Shown here: positions 34,048-46,125 of the stretch, in pieces
Layout of the letters: every line of letters begins with the position of its first letter
Position numbering within the stretch: position 1 is the first letter of the stretch
Assembly (NCBI GenBank): GCA_038277395.1
Contig: CM076191.1
Location: 28,220,583-28,284,582 of the forward strand
Direction of reading: 5' to 3'
DNA length: 64,000 nucleotides
Origin: Dryocosmus kuriphilus
Taxonomy: Eukaryota; Arthropoda; Insecta; Hymenoptera; Cynipidae
Translations under genes and position numbers: made by a program
Notes under the pieces: generated by a model
Told to the model about the DNA's origin: nothing
Databases searched by the model: none
What the model saw: only the letters and a program-made list of their open reading frames with translations

Positions 34048-35708
34048 TACTAACAATATTCATCACAAAAAATTTTTTTTTTAATTAAACGTTTTTTTAG
34101 TGCTTTCTTCATTGTAATAAATAAATTTGCAGAGGAAACAATGATTTGATAAAGAAATGACAATAGAACATTGAAATACATCGAAAAAATCACCGTTTTC
34201 AAAAGCTTCAAACTTCAAAAACTTTCTGCTAACAGAAGATATTGGTTTAAAAAACTGAGAAAAAATCAAGAGAAATCATTTTGATATGCAGAAAAAGATC
34301 ATGAACATCTCAAAAAAACTTCGAACCACTCTAGCCTACACGTCAGATTTTTTGAGTTTTTTTACGTCAAACTTTTTTCGAAAAATCACAAATCACGCAT
34401 TATACGTGGATTTATACAATTTTTTTTTAAGCGATATGGTAAGCGAAACAATCGTTGTCATATTAAAAAGGACACTTCTGCAGACAAATGAAAATATAAA
34501 ATCACGTATCGAATATTTGGTATTGTAAAATAAGCGAAATCGATTCCCAGAAAATTGGTATTTCTGAAACTATACAATTACTTAAGTATAGTTTAGAGGA
34601 TTCTGAATGAAAAAAATATTTTTCGTCAAAAATATATTTTTTTCAAACCTACAGTAGCTGTCATGAAAAAAAAAACAGTAATCGACATGCTCGCTGCAGT
34701 AGAGGCCAATCAATAATTTTTATTATTATCTATCGACAAATGTGGCAAAAAGTGTTGATTACCCTAACTGTTGTGCATAATTTTAGCCACATCTTATTCC
34801 CTTATCGTGCGAAATGAAAATGTTTATAAAAGGTTAAAAATGTGCTTTAAAGTGCTTTAAAGAAATTTTCTGTCATGCTATAATATGACACTATACTGGC
34901 ATACGTTAGTTTGACATTTTCGAAATTAGTTTTCCCACTTGCAGCAACTTGAAGTTGTGCCCCTTGCATGGTTAATTTTGCACTTTAGATTATAAAAAAA
35001 TGATTGAATTTTAAAAAAATTGCGCGATGCACCATTTGAAAAATTATTCATTTTTAACGACTTTTTTTTCAAGATCCTAATTTAAGAATTACTCCAAGTT
35101 TGAATTTATTAATTTTGAAAGCTTCTAATTAGAAATCATATAATTTTTTCAAAGTTTTTCAGAATAATTACACTTTGAAGATTCACAATTAAAAATTCTT
35201 CCATTTTGAAAAGTGAAAATGACAGTGAATTTTTATTGTCAGAATATGATACCTATTAATAATAATTTTTATCGACTTTATACTTTGTATAAAATCCAAT
35301 ATTGAAAATTATATTTTTAAGTGTAAAATTATAAAAATAGGTTGATTTTTGAGACACTGAAACTAAAATTGGTCAGCTTGAAAAGCTTAAATTCGAAAAA
35401 AGTTGTTTTTAAGTTTTTTAATTTTAAAATGCTCATTCAGAAACGTTACAAATTTTCAAAAGTATAAGTTTGGCATGTTACTCTTGTTGACCAGATAAGA
35501 ATAATTGAAAATGTACAATTGTTAATGCTTTTTTAAAATTAAATTTTTAAGGTTATTTAATTTTGAACTTGTTCTGTTTTGGAGGTTTCCAATTTCAAAT
35601 TGCACAATGTTGTAGGGTACTACCTAAAAATTGTTCAATTTGAAATGTTTTATTTTGAAAAAATGTGGAAAATTTTTAACAGAAAAAAGTTTTGCAATCA
35701 CTTCCTAA
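34047..35708. other. AT-rich intergenic DNA
   Basis: No recognised gene. Short open frames such as 34286-34528 have no known domain. From about 35050 the DNA is full of TTTGAAA/AATTTTAAA words, typical of decayed repeats. Confidence 0.55.
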
Positions 35709-36114
35709 TATTGCCTCAATGCTGCACCGATATTTCTTGCAACGCCGACAATATTGACGTCAATATTGAAGCAACATTGATGTAACATATCGATGGCCGT
35801 TTTCTGGCAACATTTGGTTGCTAAAATTATTATTTTTAACAACAAGTATCTCGTAAACCGTAAAAAATAGGTAAAAATGGATGTCGTTTTTGGATTTTGA
35901 GTACCCGCAGTATACTATATTATACACAGATCCACATTATGAAAGGAAAACAATTTTTCCTACCTCCCCTACGATTTATCATACATTTGTTGTTAAAAAA
36001 AAAATAACCGAATGTTGTCAAAAACGGCCATCGATATGTCACATAAATTCTGCCTCAATATTGCCGTCAATATTGCCGGCCTTGCAAGAAATATCGGTGC
36101 AACATTGAGGCAAT
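35709..36114. repeat. MITE-like element with about 105-bp inverted repeats
   Basis: 35709-35815 is largely the reverse complement of 36000-36114. Both arms read inward AATATTGCCTCAATG, GCACCGATATTTCTTGCAA, CAATATTGACG, CAATATTGA and ACATATCGATGGCCG. The middle (about 180 bp) is unrelated AT-rich DNA. No clear target duplication was found. The CAATATTG word also recurs within each arm. Confidence 0.85.
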
Positions 36115-37767
36115 ATTGGGTGCCAATAGGGTTTCAAAATTTATTAACTTGATTTTACAAGAAATTATGCATTTTTTGATGAGTTCAATTTATTTTCTGA
36201 TCTTTCACTTTTTAATTTAAAATCTTTAAATACAGTTTTCATGGTTTGAAAAGTTATAAATTAAACGTGTCTGAAATTCAAAAACTGTAATTGTAAAACG
36301 TTTGCTTTTTTACCACATTTTTAACATTTTTCAGTTGTTCTAGAGGTTTTCAATTTTAAATTGCACAATGTTCAAGCAGGCTTCTGATTTCATGTTTTAC
36401 ATTTCTAGGATCATTTTAAGCAAGAAAATTCTCAGTTTTGCATACTTAGGAGTCAATTATTTTAAAGATATTTTAATATTATTCAAGCTTCTAAATGAAA
36501 ATTCGAAAATTTAAAACGTTTAATTTTTTTATGGATTTCTAGGTTAAAAAAATTTAAGTGATTTACGTTTAGAGATTGTCTAAATTTTGAGGCTTAGAAA
36601 TAAAATTTATGAAATTTTTAAGCTACTGTTTCGAAATTTATTGTTAAAATCTTGAATGTTTTATTTTTAAATATTGTTTAAATTCGAAGCACTTAAAGTA
36701 AAACTTATTTAAATTAGAAAGCAAAATTAACAATAAAGTGTGACATTTAATACTTTGTAAAATAAATTATTAACAAAATATATTACTGAAAGAATATAAA
36801 ATTATAATAATTTTAATTAAAAGTCATTGATATAAGTTTATATTTTTTTGGAGTCGAGAACATTTAAACTTACATTAAAAATTATTTTGCCTCTGAACAT
36901 AAGAAACTAAACGCGTGCGTAGCGCGCGAATAATTTTTTTCTAGTCTTTTTATTATAAATTTTTATGATTAAAAGCCATACAAAGTAAAGGGCGGATCAA
37001 ATTTTATTATGTCATATCCTGATTGTACAGTAATAGGCAAAACTAGGAGCTTAAATGTAAAATCTTTAGAGAAAGCTCACAAACTAGCATATAGGTATAT
37101 AACGTGAACTTGAATCAACGCATGTGCACAATGTATAAGTATTTAGTATAGTATATCAGAGTATTGAGTATTTTAATGCTACGTCAAACCCCGTCGGTAA
37201 AATCAATTTGTACGTGCTCGTTACCCCGTGGTCGGCAACAGGCTAGCATAGACCTTTTCATTTAAGAAAACGAGACTGCGCAATCGCGAAAAAATATATA
37301 GCACTTCCGGGAGTTTCGAGACACTTTTGCCATGAAATTTATGTATCAATAGTAAATATTCATAAAAAAAAAAAAAAAATTTTAACCAACTGGAACATAA
37401 AAAACTTTGTAACAAAAAAATGTCTGATTTGACAGGAGAAAATCCACTGAAAAGGAAAAAGATTGGGTACGGACAAGAAGTGTTGTTTTGGAAATTGTAA
37501 AAGTAATACCGGGCGCAAGTCGTACTTGGAGTGTAATTATTATTTTATTTTATTTCCAAAACGGCGTTTAGTATTTCGAAAGGTTAACTGAAGAATTGCT
37601 GAAGAATCATTGAAAATCCATATTAAAAATTGCGCGGAATGCAGAAAAAGTGATATGTGGGTGAGGTTATGTGCGCGCCGAAGTATTTCTGTAGTAGTAT
37701 AAAGAATGTAAACAAAGATACTTACCTGTATATTTTGCTCATTGCATTTTGTGGGAGAAAGTGGTCC
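36115..37767. other. AT-rich intergenic DNA
   Basis: No gene is seen. One GC-rich stem-loop-like sequence (CGTGC-GTA-GCGCG, about 36914-36926) resembles the tail hairpins of the repeat family. The last unpaired bases before the giant inverted repeat lie here. Confidence 0.5.
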
Positions 37768-38074
37768 AGTAGGTATACAGGGGGGATTCTAAGCCACTTT
37801 TACAAGAGGGCTACTAAGCCAGGGGGACTGAGCCACTTTTACAAGAGGGCTACTGAGCCAAATTATCTAGTTCATTGCGTGCCTGTGTGAGGTGAGTATG
37901 AGTGGAAATGCATCCAACCTCGCAGGTGAGGTGTATCCATGTGAGACAATCTCGCACTATCCTACACTATCCTAACAGTGCACATCCTACATGCACGCTT
38001 TTTTATCTGTATTTATAAAAAAAGTGGACGTCAGCTTAAGATAGGTCCAACAGGGAGCATTTCTGGACTGGTGT

Positions 38075-38140
38075 ATGTGTGTGTGTGTGTGTGCGCCCGT
38101 GTGTGTCGGTGTGAGCATGGAAGCATACCTGTGTGTGTCC
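38075..38140 (+). repeat. (TG)n microsatellite, left-arm copy
   Basis: TG-rich run interrupted by CGCCCG and CGG; its mirror copy lies at about 51297-51360. Confidence 0.9.
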
Positions 38141-38869
38141 GTGTGAGACTGGCTTCCTACCATATCATATTATTAAATCTCTTGATATGATAAAATATTT
38201 TTCACTGAACCTCCAAAGCTGCTGTTAGTTTATAGAAATCAAGGATGAGTTACTGCTTTCTGTCTTAATAATTATGACTAATTAAAAAAAAAATATTTCT
38301 TTTACGCAAGTAGATAGGTCAAGAAACCTGCCTTACTGAAAATTGCTATAAGAAGGACCACCACTTCGGGCCACTGTGCATTTTGGTCACCTGATTCTTC
38401 ATGGTTATCAAAGCAAGTGCGCATGCGCGATTTTTCGAAAATGAATTTGATAAAAATATTTCTAAATTTCTTTCTAGTATGTTTTCAGGGATCTTGATGA
38501 TATCAATTGCACAATTCTGTGAAAAAAACGAAATTTTCATAAAAAAAATAATTTCGACTGTATAATATAAGAAGATAAGCTCTCTGTAATAATTTGCTTT
38601 TCAAAGCCCTTTTCTAGAATCCTAATATGTATTAGCATGTGGTATTTAATTTAAATCAGCGTAGTAAGACTTAAACGTAGGTGTGGAACACACTGCCCAT
38701 ATGTGATATAAAAAATGTCAACACTCACGGTCCGAGAGAGATAAGATGAATTTTTTTAGGTTTCATGCTCGTTCTTTTCAGCATCAATCAATTAAAAAAT
38801 GATTTTACTGCACTCGTTACAGTTGTAGTTGTCAGTAAGATGATGCACTTTTTCTAGAATATATAGTAA

Positions 38870-39790
38870 GTATGACATTCGGTTTGGTTATAATTTTGAT
38901 TTATTGTTTCCTTATAGATAATAAGCGCTGACCATCTAAGAAAAGAATACATTTTATTTAATGTTTCATTTTTTAAAATTATTTACCTTCTCGATGAATA
39001 TCACCCATAATAATACGACACTCTTGAGATAAGGTGACATGTATTTTATTCAATCATCAAATGCTGCTACTTTAAAAAAAGTGAGTGCGTTTCACCACTC
39101 GATGAATAGCACGTACGATATTTTCTATAAACATTTGCGAAGCTCGAGATATGACAGCACGCATTTTATTCAGTGTTTAAATACTGCTGATTTTAACTGA
39201 GCGCGTTTATTTTAATTAAAAAATTCTGCCTTTTATTTAATGTGCAAAAGATGTAGGCGTCGAGTTGTAATTCAATATAGGGTACGTCAGACATTCGGTT
39301 TTCGTTCAAAATTTGATTTATTGCCTCCTTATAGGTAATAATACTTTTAATTAAAAAAGTGCCTGTCTTTATCTTATTTAATATGCAAAAAGGTGCAGGT
39401 GAAATTTTATATGTATAACATCCTTTTTGTCTATATAAATTTGATTTATTACATCCTTCTAGATAAAAAAACATTTTAATTTTTTTAAATCCGGTCTTTA
39501 TTTATTTGATGTGCAAATATGCGTCTCTACTTTTACCACCATTCCACGGCTAACGTTATAAAATAATATTCTACAATTGTATGTAAACAGCTTCAAGGTT
39601 ATTTATTATCTCAACTAAAAAAAAAATCCCTTGCTAATATTTATTTAATGAACAAAAGATGCAGGTGAAATTTGATATGGAACGCTATGAATGACATCCT
39701 GTTTTTGTCTGTTTTTGATTTTTACTGCTTCATTCTAGATAAAAATTCCTTTCTTTATTTCATTTTAATGCGCAATTAGCGATAAAGTTC
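38870..39790 (+). repeat. Degenerate tandem modules in the left arm
   Basis: Four to five divergent units share GACATCC/GACATTCGGTTT-like, TTTGATTTATT and TAGATAA/TAGGTAATAA words near 38872, 39289, 39417 and 39690, and CTTTATTTAATGTGCAAAAGATG-like words between them. Spacing is irregular (about 130-420 bp). The mirror set is at about 49630-50540. No coding function is evident. Confidence 0.55.
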
Positions 39791-40437
39791 TCGAGGGTGT
39801 CATATTACAGTAAAGTGCATCATACTGTGCTATTTAGTAGAGATAGGTATGAATCTCCAGAATGTTTCACATGTCCGTGCTAAAACCATGCAATGCCCTC
39901 TGTTTTCTTCTTGAAAAACTAAAGTATGATATCAGTAAGGCCATCTGTCTCCTTTTAGAAGAACTAAAATATGGTGTCTGTAAAGCCATCTCCTTCTCTC
40001 TCTCTCTCTCTCTCCCAATCTCTCATTCTCTCATTCTCTATCATAGGCTCTTCATTATTTTTTACCTCAATGCATATCACGTGTAATACGACACTCAATA
40101 TTTGCGAAGTTTAAGATAAGACATTATAAGGCATTTTATTAAGAATAATGATTTTACTCTCTCTGAAGCTACTGTGTGATATAGTTTATTAGAAAATATT
40201 TGTGGCCAATCAACTAGAATATGGGTAAAAAATGCATCTAAAGAAATGAATCCTTTCTAATGGTCACGGATTACATGTTGCATGTCACAATAATATAAAA
40301 TTAGAGAATAGTTATCTCAGAAATTATTAAAGAATATGCGAAACATCCTTAGCGATAAAGTTCTCGAGGGTGTCATATTACAGTAAAGAGTCTGGTAAAC
40401 GTGTTTCATCAAGATGAGATTTTTCGATCTGAACAAT

Positions 40438-40502
40438 AACAACAACAACAACAACAACAATAATAATAATAATAATAATAATAATGATAATAATAATAAT
40501 AA
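40438..40502 (+). repeat. (AAC)n/(AAT)n microsatellite
   Basis: About seven AAC units followed by about 14 AAT-type units. The mirror region at about 48680-48745 has a different number and order of units, as expected if it was read with errors. Confidence 0.95.
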
Positions 40503-40689
40503 TATAGTATCGGCATTTCCTAAGCTTGAGATAAAAGGCTATATGCATTTTATTAAGAGGTTTCACATTCGCTCTTTTTTAAACACCTCAATCTCTCTCC
40601 TATGATTTGAAGATTTACTATTATGCTTTCAAGATTTAGCACAAAATAAAAAAAATATCTTTCTGTTCTTCTCTTAGGTTGCAGTATGA

Positions 40690-42200
40690 TATCTAAAAAA
40701 TATTTTACTCATTTGTTGATAAAATCAGAGACTGATCGATGTAAGCCTTATGTTTTACGAAATTCATAAAAAATATGGCAACACATACCTAAAATGGTAT
40801 GACGTCATCTGAGAGGTGTTACTAATATCATTCGTAAACAATAAATCCTCAATTTATATAAACTTTGCAACTTTAATAGCGTGATTCTCGAAAAAGGCTT
40901 CATTTCTATCCTAAATAAAAATAAACTGAAGAGCAATGGTACAGTGTACCGTCTTTTAACCTACTCCTGATATCACACTTTTCAAGATAAATTACTGCAA
41001 TATAATTTTAATAAATGATTGTTGAAACTTGTCTATCAGTAAAGATCAAGTGGTTCCACTAAGGCAATAATGAGGAGATGGTGTTAGACGAGTGAAGCGT
41101 AGCTGTGGAATGTTAAAAAAATTTATTTGGTTATAAATTTTAAGCTCAACCAACGTTAAACTTATGTTTTCGTCCAATTCTTTGAAAATATGACATCAGC
41201 TTCCTGTCAGCAAGTATCAAAAAGAAATACACTAAGGAATTAGTTAACGAAAAAGCAAAGAAATAACTGGAGATGAATCATGCATACACATGGAATAATA
41301 TATAAGCATTTAAATTGTTGATAAAAATCAGACTGATCAATATAAGTCCAATGTTTTACGAAGTTCTTGAAAAATATTACAAAATATTCCTAAAATGCTA
41401 TAAACACAATTTTAGAATGTTTAAATAATGCGTTTGTCAATGAAAAATCGAAGAGTGAATCGATAATCGTAAACAATAAATCCTCAATTTATAGAAATTT
41501 TGCTACGTTAATAGCGTGATTCTCAGAAAAAGGGTTCATGTCCATGTCAAATAAAAAAATTATGTGAAGAGCAATTGTACACTTCAGAATATAAAAAAGA
41601 ATCTAAAAGTCTAACCTACGTATTTTGTGTGATTTTTAGCATTTCTCATTACATTGCATGATTTTATACATTAAAATAAGTGTGCCATGTTTAACCTACT
41701 CCTGATATCACACACTTTTGAAGGTAAACTACTACAATATAATTTTAATAAAAAATTTTGGAAGCTCGTCTATCAGTAAAGATCAAAGGGAGAACCACTA
41801 AGGAATTAATAAAGAGATGATGTTAGATGAGTGACTCGTAGCTATGGAATGTTTAAACAATTTATTTGCTCATAAACTTTAAGCCTAACCAACGTTAGAC
41901 TTACGTTTTTTGTCCAATTCTTTGAAAATATCAAAGAGAAATCCACTAAGGAATTAGTTAATGAAGAAGCAAAGAAACAAACTGGAGGTGAATCATGCAT
42001 GTGTATTTATGGAATATATAGACATTTAATTTGTTGATAAAATTAGACTGATTAACATAAGTCTTACATTTTACAAAAATCTTTACAAATACTACAACAT
42101 ATTCCTAAAATGCTATAACATAGTTTTAAATGTTTAAATAATGTGTTTGTCAATGAAAAATCGAAGAGTGAACCGATAAGGAATAGGCTACTCAAACTCT
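40690..42200 (+). repeat. Tandem repeat, about 2.3 units of 0.6-0.7 kb
   Basis: The phrase GTTGATAAAATCAGACTGAT and its neighbours recur near 40716, 41319 and 42030. Phrases such as CCTACTCCTGATATCACAC, AGCGTGATTCTC and CACTAAGGAATTAGTTAA recur in the same order. Units differ by 10-20% and by indels, so this duplication is old. The whole set is mirrored in the right arm (about 46850-48540). Confidence 0.75.
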
Positions 42201-43829
42201 TCGATTAATGAAGAGAGGACAACCTAACGCAAATATAAACGTATGGTAATGTACAAAGAATAATGTAATTTGGTGGCATGGAATCTAGTGTGAACTCTAG
42301 TAAAATAAGCTTGAAATTATAAGCAGTCAAGCTGACTGCAATATACCATACAAAACTATACTATGCTATACTATATGGTGCAGTGGGTGAAGGAGTTATT
42401 AAATCTAAACATTTTAGTCTGCACTTTGGTTTCCAGTAAGATGATAATTTGGTGTCAGTTCAGCAAGCTTGATTAAAAGGACTCATACTTCCCATTTTAG
42501 TTCGAAACTCTACATTTATTGTACTCAAAGAACTCAACCTATGCACCGATCAACGTCTTTAATGGAGTAGTTTCAATAAATGAAAGACTTTATAATTGGA
42601 ACTATTGTAGAAGATTTGTGTGTTGAAGAAAGTGCAGTACGCAGTGTGAAAAAAATGTTGCAATATAACCAAAATGAGTGTGGGTGAAAGAAATTAAGAA
42701 GTAGATATACATTTTAAAATTATGTTTCATATACCAGTAGGAACTTATTATGCTTAAAAATAACATCGATTTTAACTTATTAAAATAACTATATAGTATA
42801 GTGTAATAGAAAAAAACCTACTGCATACTTAGTTCCGCGTTGGGTCTATTTGATCAGTTTTGATGAATTAACGAGATAAAATATATGTATATATACTACA
42901 TATGTTACCTCTACTATTGGAAATAATAATGCCAGCCTCCTTTATTTCATTAATGATTGAAGTTATTTCAATGCATTATTTCTGTTTCAATCTGCTTGAC
43001 ATTATTAATTAAAGTAATCGCAATCAATCTGCCAAATAAATCAGCTACATAAGCTTTATAATCTCCTGTAAGAAAAATTCAAATGATCTTTAACGCAAAA
43101 GAGTAATATGCTAAAAATCCAATTTACTTAGTTGAAACACTGCAATAATAACATGCTTAGTGAAGTATTGTTGATATTAAAATCTGCTGCTATCAATGAA
43201 AAAAATATTTTTCTTGGTCTCCAGTTAAAGTAAATCTAATTCAATAATAACAAGGGCCAACCAGATTAATAACGAGTAGAGTGCGCCACCATCGCCCACG
43301 CTACCTTTCTTGTATAAATGTATAGTTATAAACCGATGTGAACCTTGTCTTGTAAATGGTTGATTTCTTACAAATGTGTATAAGGAATTTTTTCAATGAT
43401 ATTAACACTAAATTTATCCTCAATTAACTATTAAAATGCATGAGGAAGAGAAGGAGGAGGAGGAGGTCAGGAGAGTCAGGAGGTTTCTGGAAGAGTGAGG
43501 AGGTATATATATATATAGTTGAAACAAGTAGGTATTGGAAATGTTGCATTCAATTATTACACACCATAAATCATATTTTAGAAGCACAAAAGATGTAATG
43601 AACCTCTCTTGCATTTAAAAACTAATATTAATTCAGGTAAGCGGTGTGAAGAAGAAATACACATAATTATATGTTAAAAATTAGATTTATTTAACTTATT
43701 GCATTACAGTAAATTCTTAAGTTATAACTACAGGAAGTATTGAATCCACTAATTCAAATGCTAATTCAACTATTAGAAATATTGAACCAGCAGTTGCTAA
43801 ACTTTTTACATCAATTAATAAAAATATTA

Positions 43830-44333
43830 TTATTCAATAATATCAGCCTCTCTTAATTCATTAATGATTGCAATCAATTCAAGCGACTTATTTCTGCTTT
43901 CAGTTGATTGGGACTGTAAAATAGTGAGCGCATTCGATCTACAAAATCATTCGGATCTTCCCGGTAACCTGAAAATTTTATCTCTACTTCATATTCAGAG
44001 GAAAGGTCACTTTCTGCGTCATCTTCAACGCCATCACCACCATTTTCATCATTGTAATCCTCAACCTTATTTTCATCATTACCATCATCATCATCAGCAT
44101 CATTATTGATTGTCATGGATGGTGAATTATCATATTGATCAAAATTCTTCTTTTTCATCTACATGTTCTGATTCTAATTTTCGCTTCTTCACTTGTGACT
44201 TCGAATCAGGTTTCACATTCTGAGTAGTGCCCACAAGTTTCTTTAATGGAGAAGAATATAGTTTGATTTCTTCTTGAATAGCTGGATCATCATTAGGTTT
44301 TAAAATTTTTCTGCTTTCCATGAATTGTGTCAC
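43830..44333 (-). CDS. Acidic, lysine-rich protein, left-arm copy (frameshifted)
   Basis: Same gene as 44711-45213, in the other arm. It starts MTQFMESRKILK and has a basic nuclear-localisation-like KSQVKKRKLESE. After one extra T (near 44143-44150) that shifts the frame, it continues with an aspartate/asparagine-rich tract (DADDDDGNDENK), SDLSSEYEVEIKFSGYR and DFVDRMRSL. A second indel near 43920 breaks the C-terminus, which in the intact frame ends INELREADIIE before TAA at 43832-43830. The right arm lacks both of these indels. Combining arms gives one frame of about 166 codons. I do not recognise the family; a nuclear, possibly chromatin-linked role is only a guess from composition. Confidence 0.5.
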
Positions 44334-44407
44334 TAACCTTTCTATTATGTTTATTGCTGTTCTGAATTATTCTTATAGCTTCAGGCACCTTTGCAACTTG
44401 GCGAAAG

Positions 44408-44636
44408 CCTCTCTCATCATCATCATCATCATCATCATACACACGATTCTTTGCTGTGGAAACGAGTATTTTGCATGTCTTTTTAAAATTTATCGAGTCG
44501 TGATATAAACTCTTGAGGAATTTAGAAATGTGGAAGCCATTTCGTCACTGCCACAACACGAATGACAGTTCGGTCACTAGTGCCGAGTTTATATACCTGA
44601 GGAGGAGGAGGAGGAGGATCCTCCTACTCCTCATAC
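44408..44636. other. Unpaired spacer at the centre of the giant inverted repeat
   Basis: These 229 bp do not match in inverted orientation. They start with a (TCA)n run (about 44415-44440) and end with a (GAG)n run that turns into its own complement around AGGATCCTCCT (about 44615-44625). Confidence 0.85.
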
Positions 44637-44710
44637 CTTTCGCCAAGTTGCAAAGGTGCCTGTAGCTATAAGAATAATTCAGAACAGCAATAAACATAAT
44701 AGAAAGGTTA

Positions 44711-45213
44711 GTGACACAATTCATGGAAAGCAGAAAAATTTTAAAACCTAATGATGATCCAGCTATTCAAGAAGAAATCAAACTATATTCTTCTCCATTA
44801 AAGAAACTTGTGGGCACTACTCAGAATGTGAAACCTGATTCGAAGTCACAAGTGAAGAAGCGAAAATTAGAATCAGAACATGTAGATGAAAAAGAAGAAT
44901 TTGATCAATATGATAATTCACCATCCATGACAATCAATAATGATGCTGATGATGATGATGGTAATGATGAAAATAAGGTTGAGGATTACAATGATGAAAA
45001 TGGTGGTGATGGCGTTGAAGATGACGCAGAAAAAGTGACCTTTCCTCTGAATATGAAGTAGAGATAAAATTTTCAGGTTACCGGGAAGATCCGAATGATT
45101 TTGTAGATCGAATGCGCTCACTTTTACAGTCCCAATCAACTGAAAGCAGAAATAAGTCGCTTGAATTGATTGCAATCATTAATGAATTAAGAGAGGCTGA
45201 TATTATTGAATAA
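44711..45213 (+). CDS. Acidic, lysine-rich protein, right-arm copy (frameshifted)
   Basis: Frame open from ATG 44711 through NLS-like KSQVKKRKLESE and the acidic tract to GVEDDAE. Two extra A near 45030 then shift the frame into an early stop at 45059-45061. Without them the reading continues SDLSSEYEVEIKFSGYR, DFVDRMRSLLQSQSTESRNK and LELIAIINELREADIIE to TAA at 45211-45213. The left arm carries the undisturbed version of the shifted spot. An upstream stop lies about 40 codons before the ATG; whether earlier exons exist is unknown. Function unknown. Confidence 0.5.
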
Positions 45214-45954
45214 TAATATTTTTATTAATTGATGTAAAAAGTTTAGCAACTGCTGGTTCAATATTTCTAATAGTTGAATTAGCATTTGAATTAGTGGATT
45301 CAATACTTCCTGTAGTTATAACTTAAGAATTTACTGTAATGCAATAAGTTAAATAATCTAATTTTTAAACATATAATTATGTGTATTTCTTCTTCACACC
45401 GCTTACCTGAATTAATATTAGTTTTTAAATGCAAGAGAGGTTCATTACATCTTTTGTGCTTCTAAAATATGATTTATTGGTGTGTAATAATTGAATGCAA
45501 CATTTCCAATACCTACTTGTTTCAACTATATATATATATCCTCCTCACTCTTCCAGAAACCTCCTGACTCTCCTGACCTCCTCCTCCTCCTTCTCTTCCT
45601 CATGCATTTTAATAGTTAATTGAGGATAAATTTAGTGTTTAATATCATTGAAAAAAATTCCTTATACACATTTGTAAGAAAAATCAAACCATTTACAAGA
45701 CAAGGTTCACATCGGTTATAACTATACATTTATACAAGAAAGGTAGCGTGGGCGATGGTGGCGCACTCTACTCGTTATTAATCCTGGTTGGCCTTGTTAT
45801 TATTGAATTAGATTTACTTTAACTGGAGACCAAGAAAAATATTTTTTTTCATTGATAGCAGCAGATTTTAATATCAACAATACTTCACTAAGCATGTTAT
45901 TATTGCAGTGTTTCAACTAAGTAAATTGGATTTTTAGCATATTACTCTTTTGCG

Positions 45955-46125
45955 TTAAAGATCATTTGAATTTTTCTTACAGGAGATTATAAAGCTTATG
46001 TAGCTGATTTATTTGGCAGATTGATTGCGATTACTTTAATTAATAATGTCAAGCAGATTGAAACAGAAATAATGCATTGAAATAACTTCAATCATTAATG
46101 AAATAAAGGAGGCTGGCATTATTAT
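45955..46125 (+). pseudogene. Degenerate second version of the acidic gene's last exon
   Basis: After an acceptor-like TTTTTCTTACAG, a frame reads AYVADLFGRLIAITLINN. Then, with one or two frame changes, it reads SIINEIKEAG, close to IINELREADII at the end of the gene at 44711-45213. The DNA around it (TTCAATCATTAATGAAATAAA) also resembles the other copy's (GCAATCATTAATGAATTAAG). It is mirrored in the left arm at about 42930-43080. It could be a decayed paralogous exon or part of a longer gene. Confidence 0.35.

Larger units (their letters stand above)
37768..44407 (+). repeat. Giant inverted repeat, left arm (about 6.64 kb)
   Basis: The whole segment reappears in reverse complement at 44637-51665. 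The outermost bases AGTAGGTATACAG (37768) match CTGTATACCTACT (ending 51665), and the innermost GGCGAAAG (to 44407) matches CTTTCGCC (from 44637). Its contents are degenerate tandem repeats, microsatellites and one small acidic-protein gene next to the centre. Confidence 0.95.

Noticed and set aside
40378..40605. Poly-asparagine and poly-isoleucine frames on opposite strands
   Set aside because: Both are translations of the AAC/AAT microsatellite.
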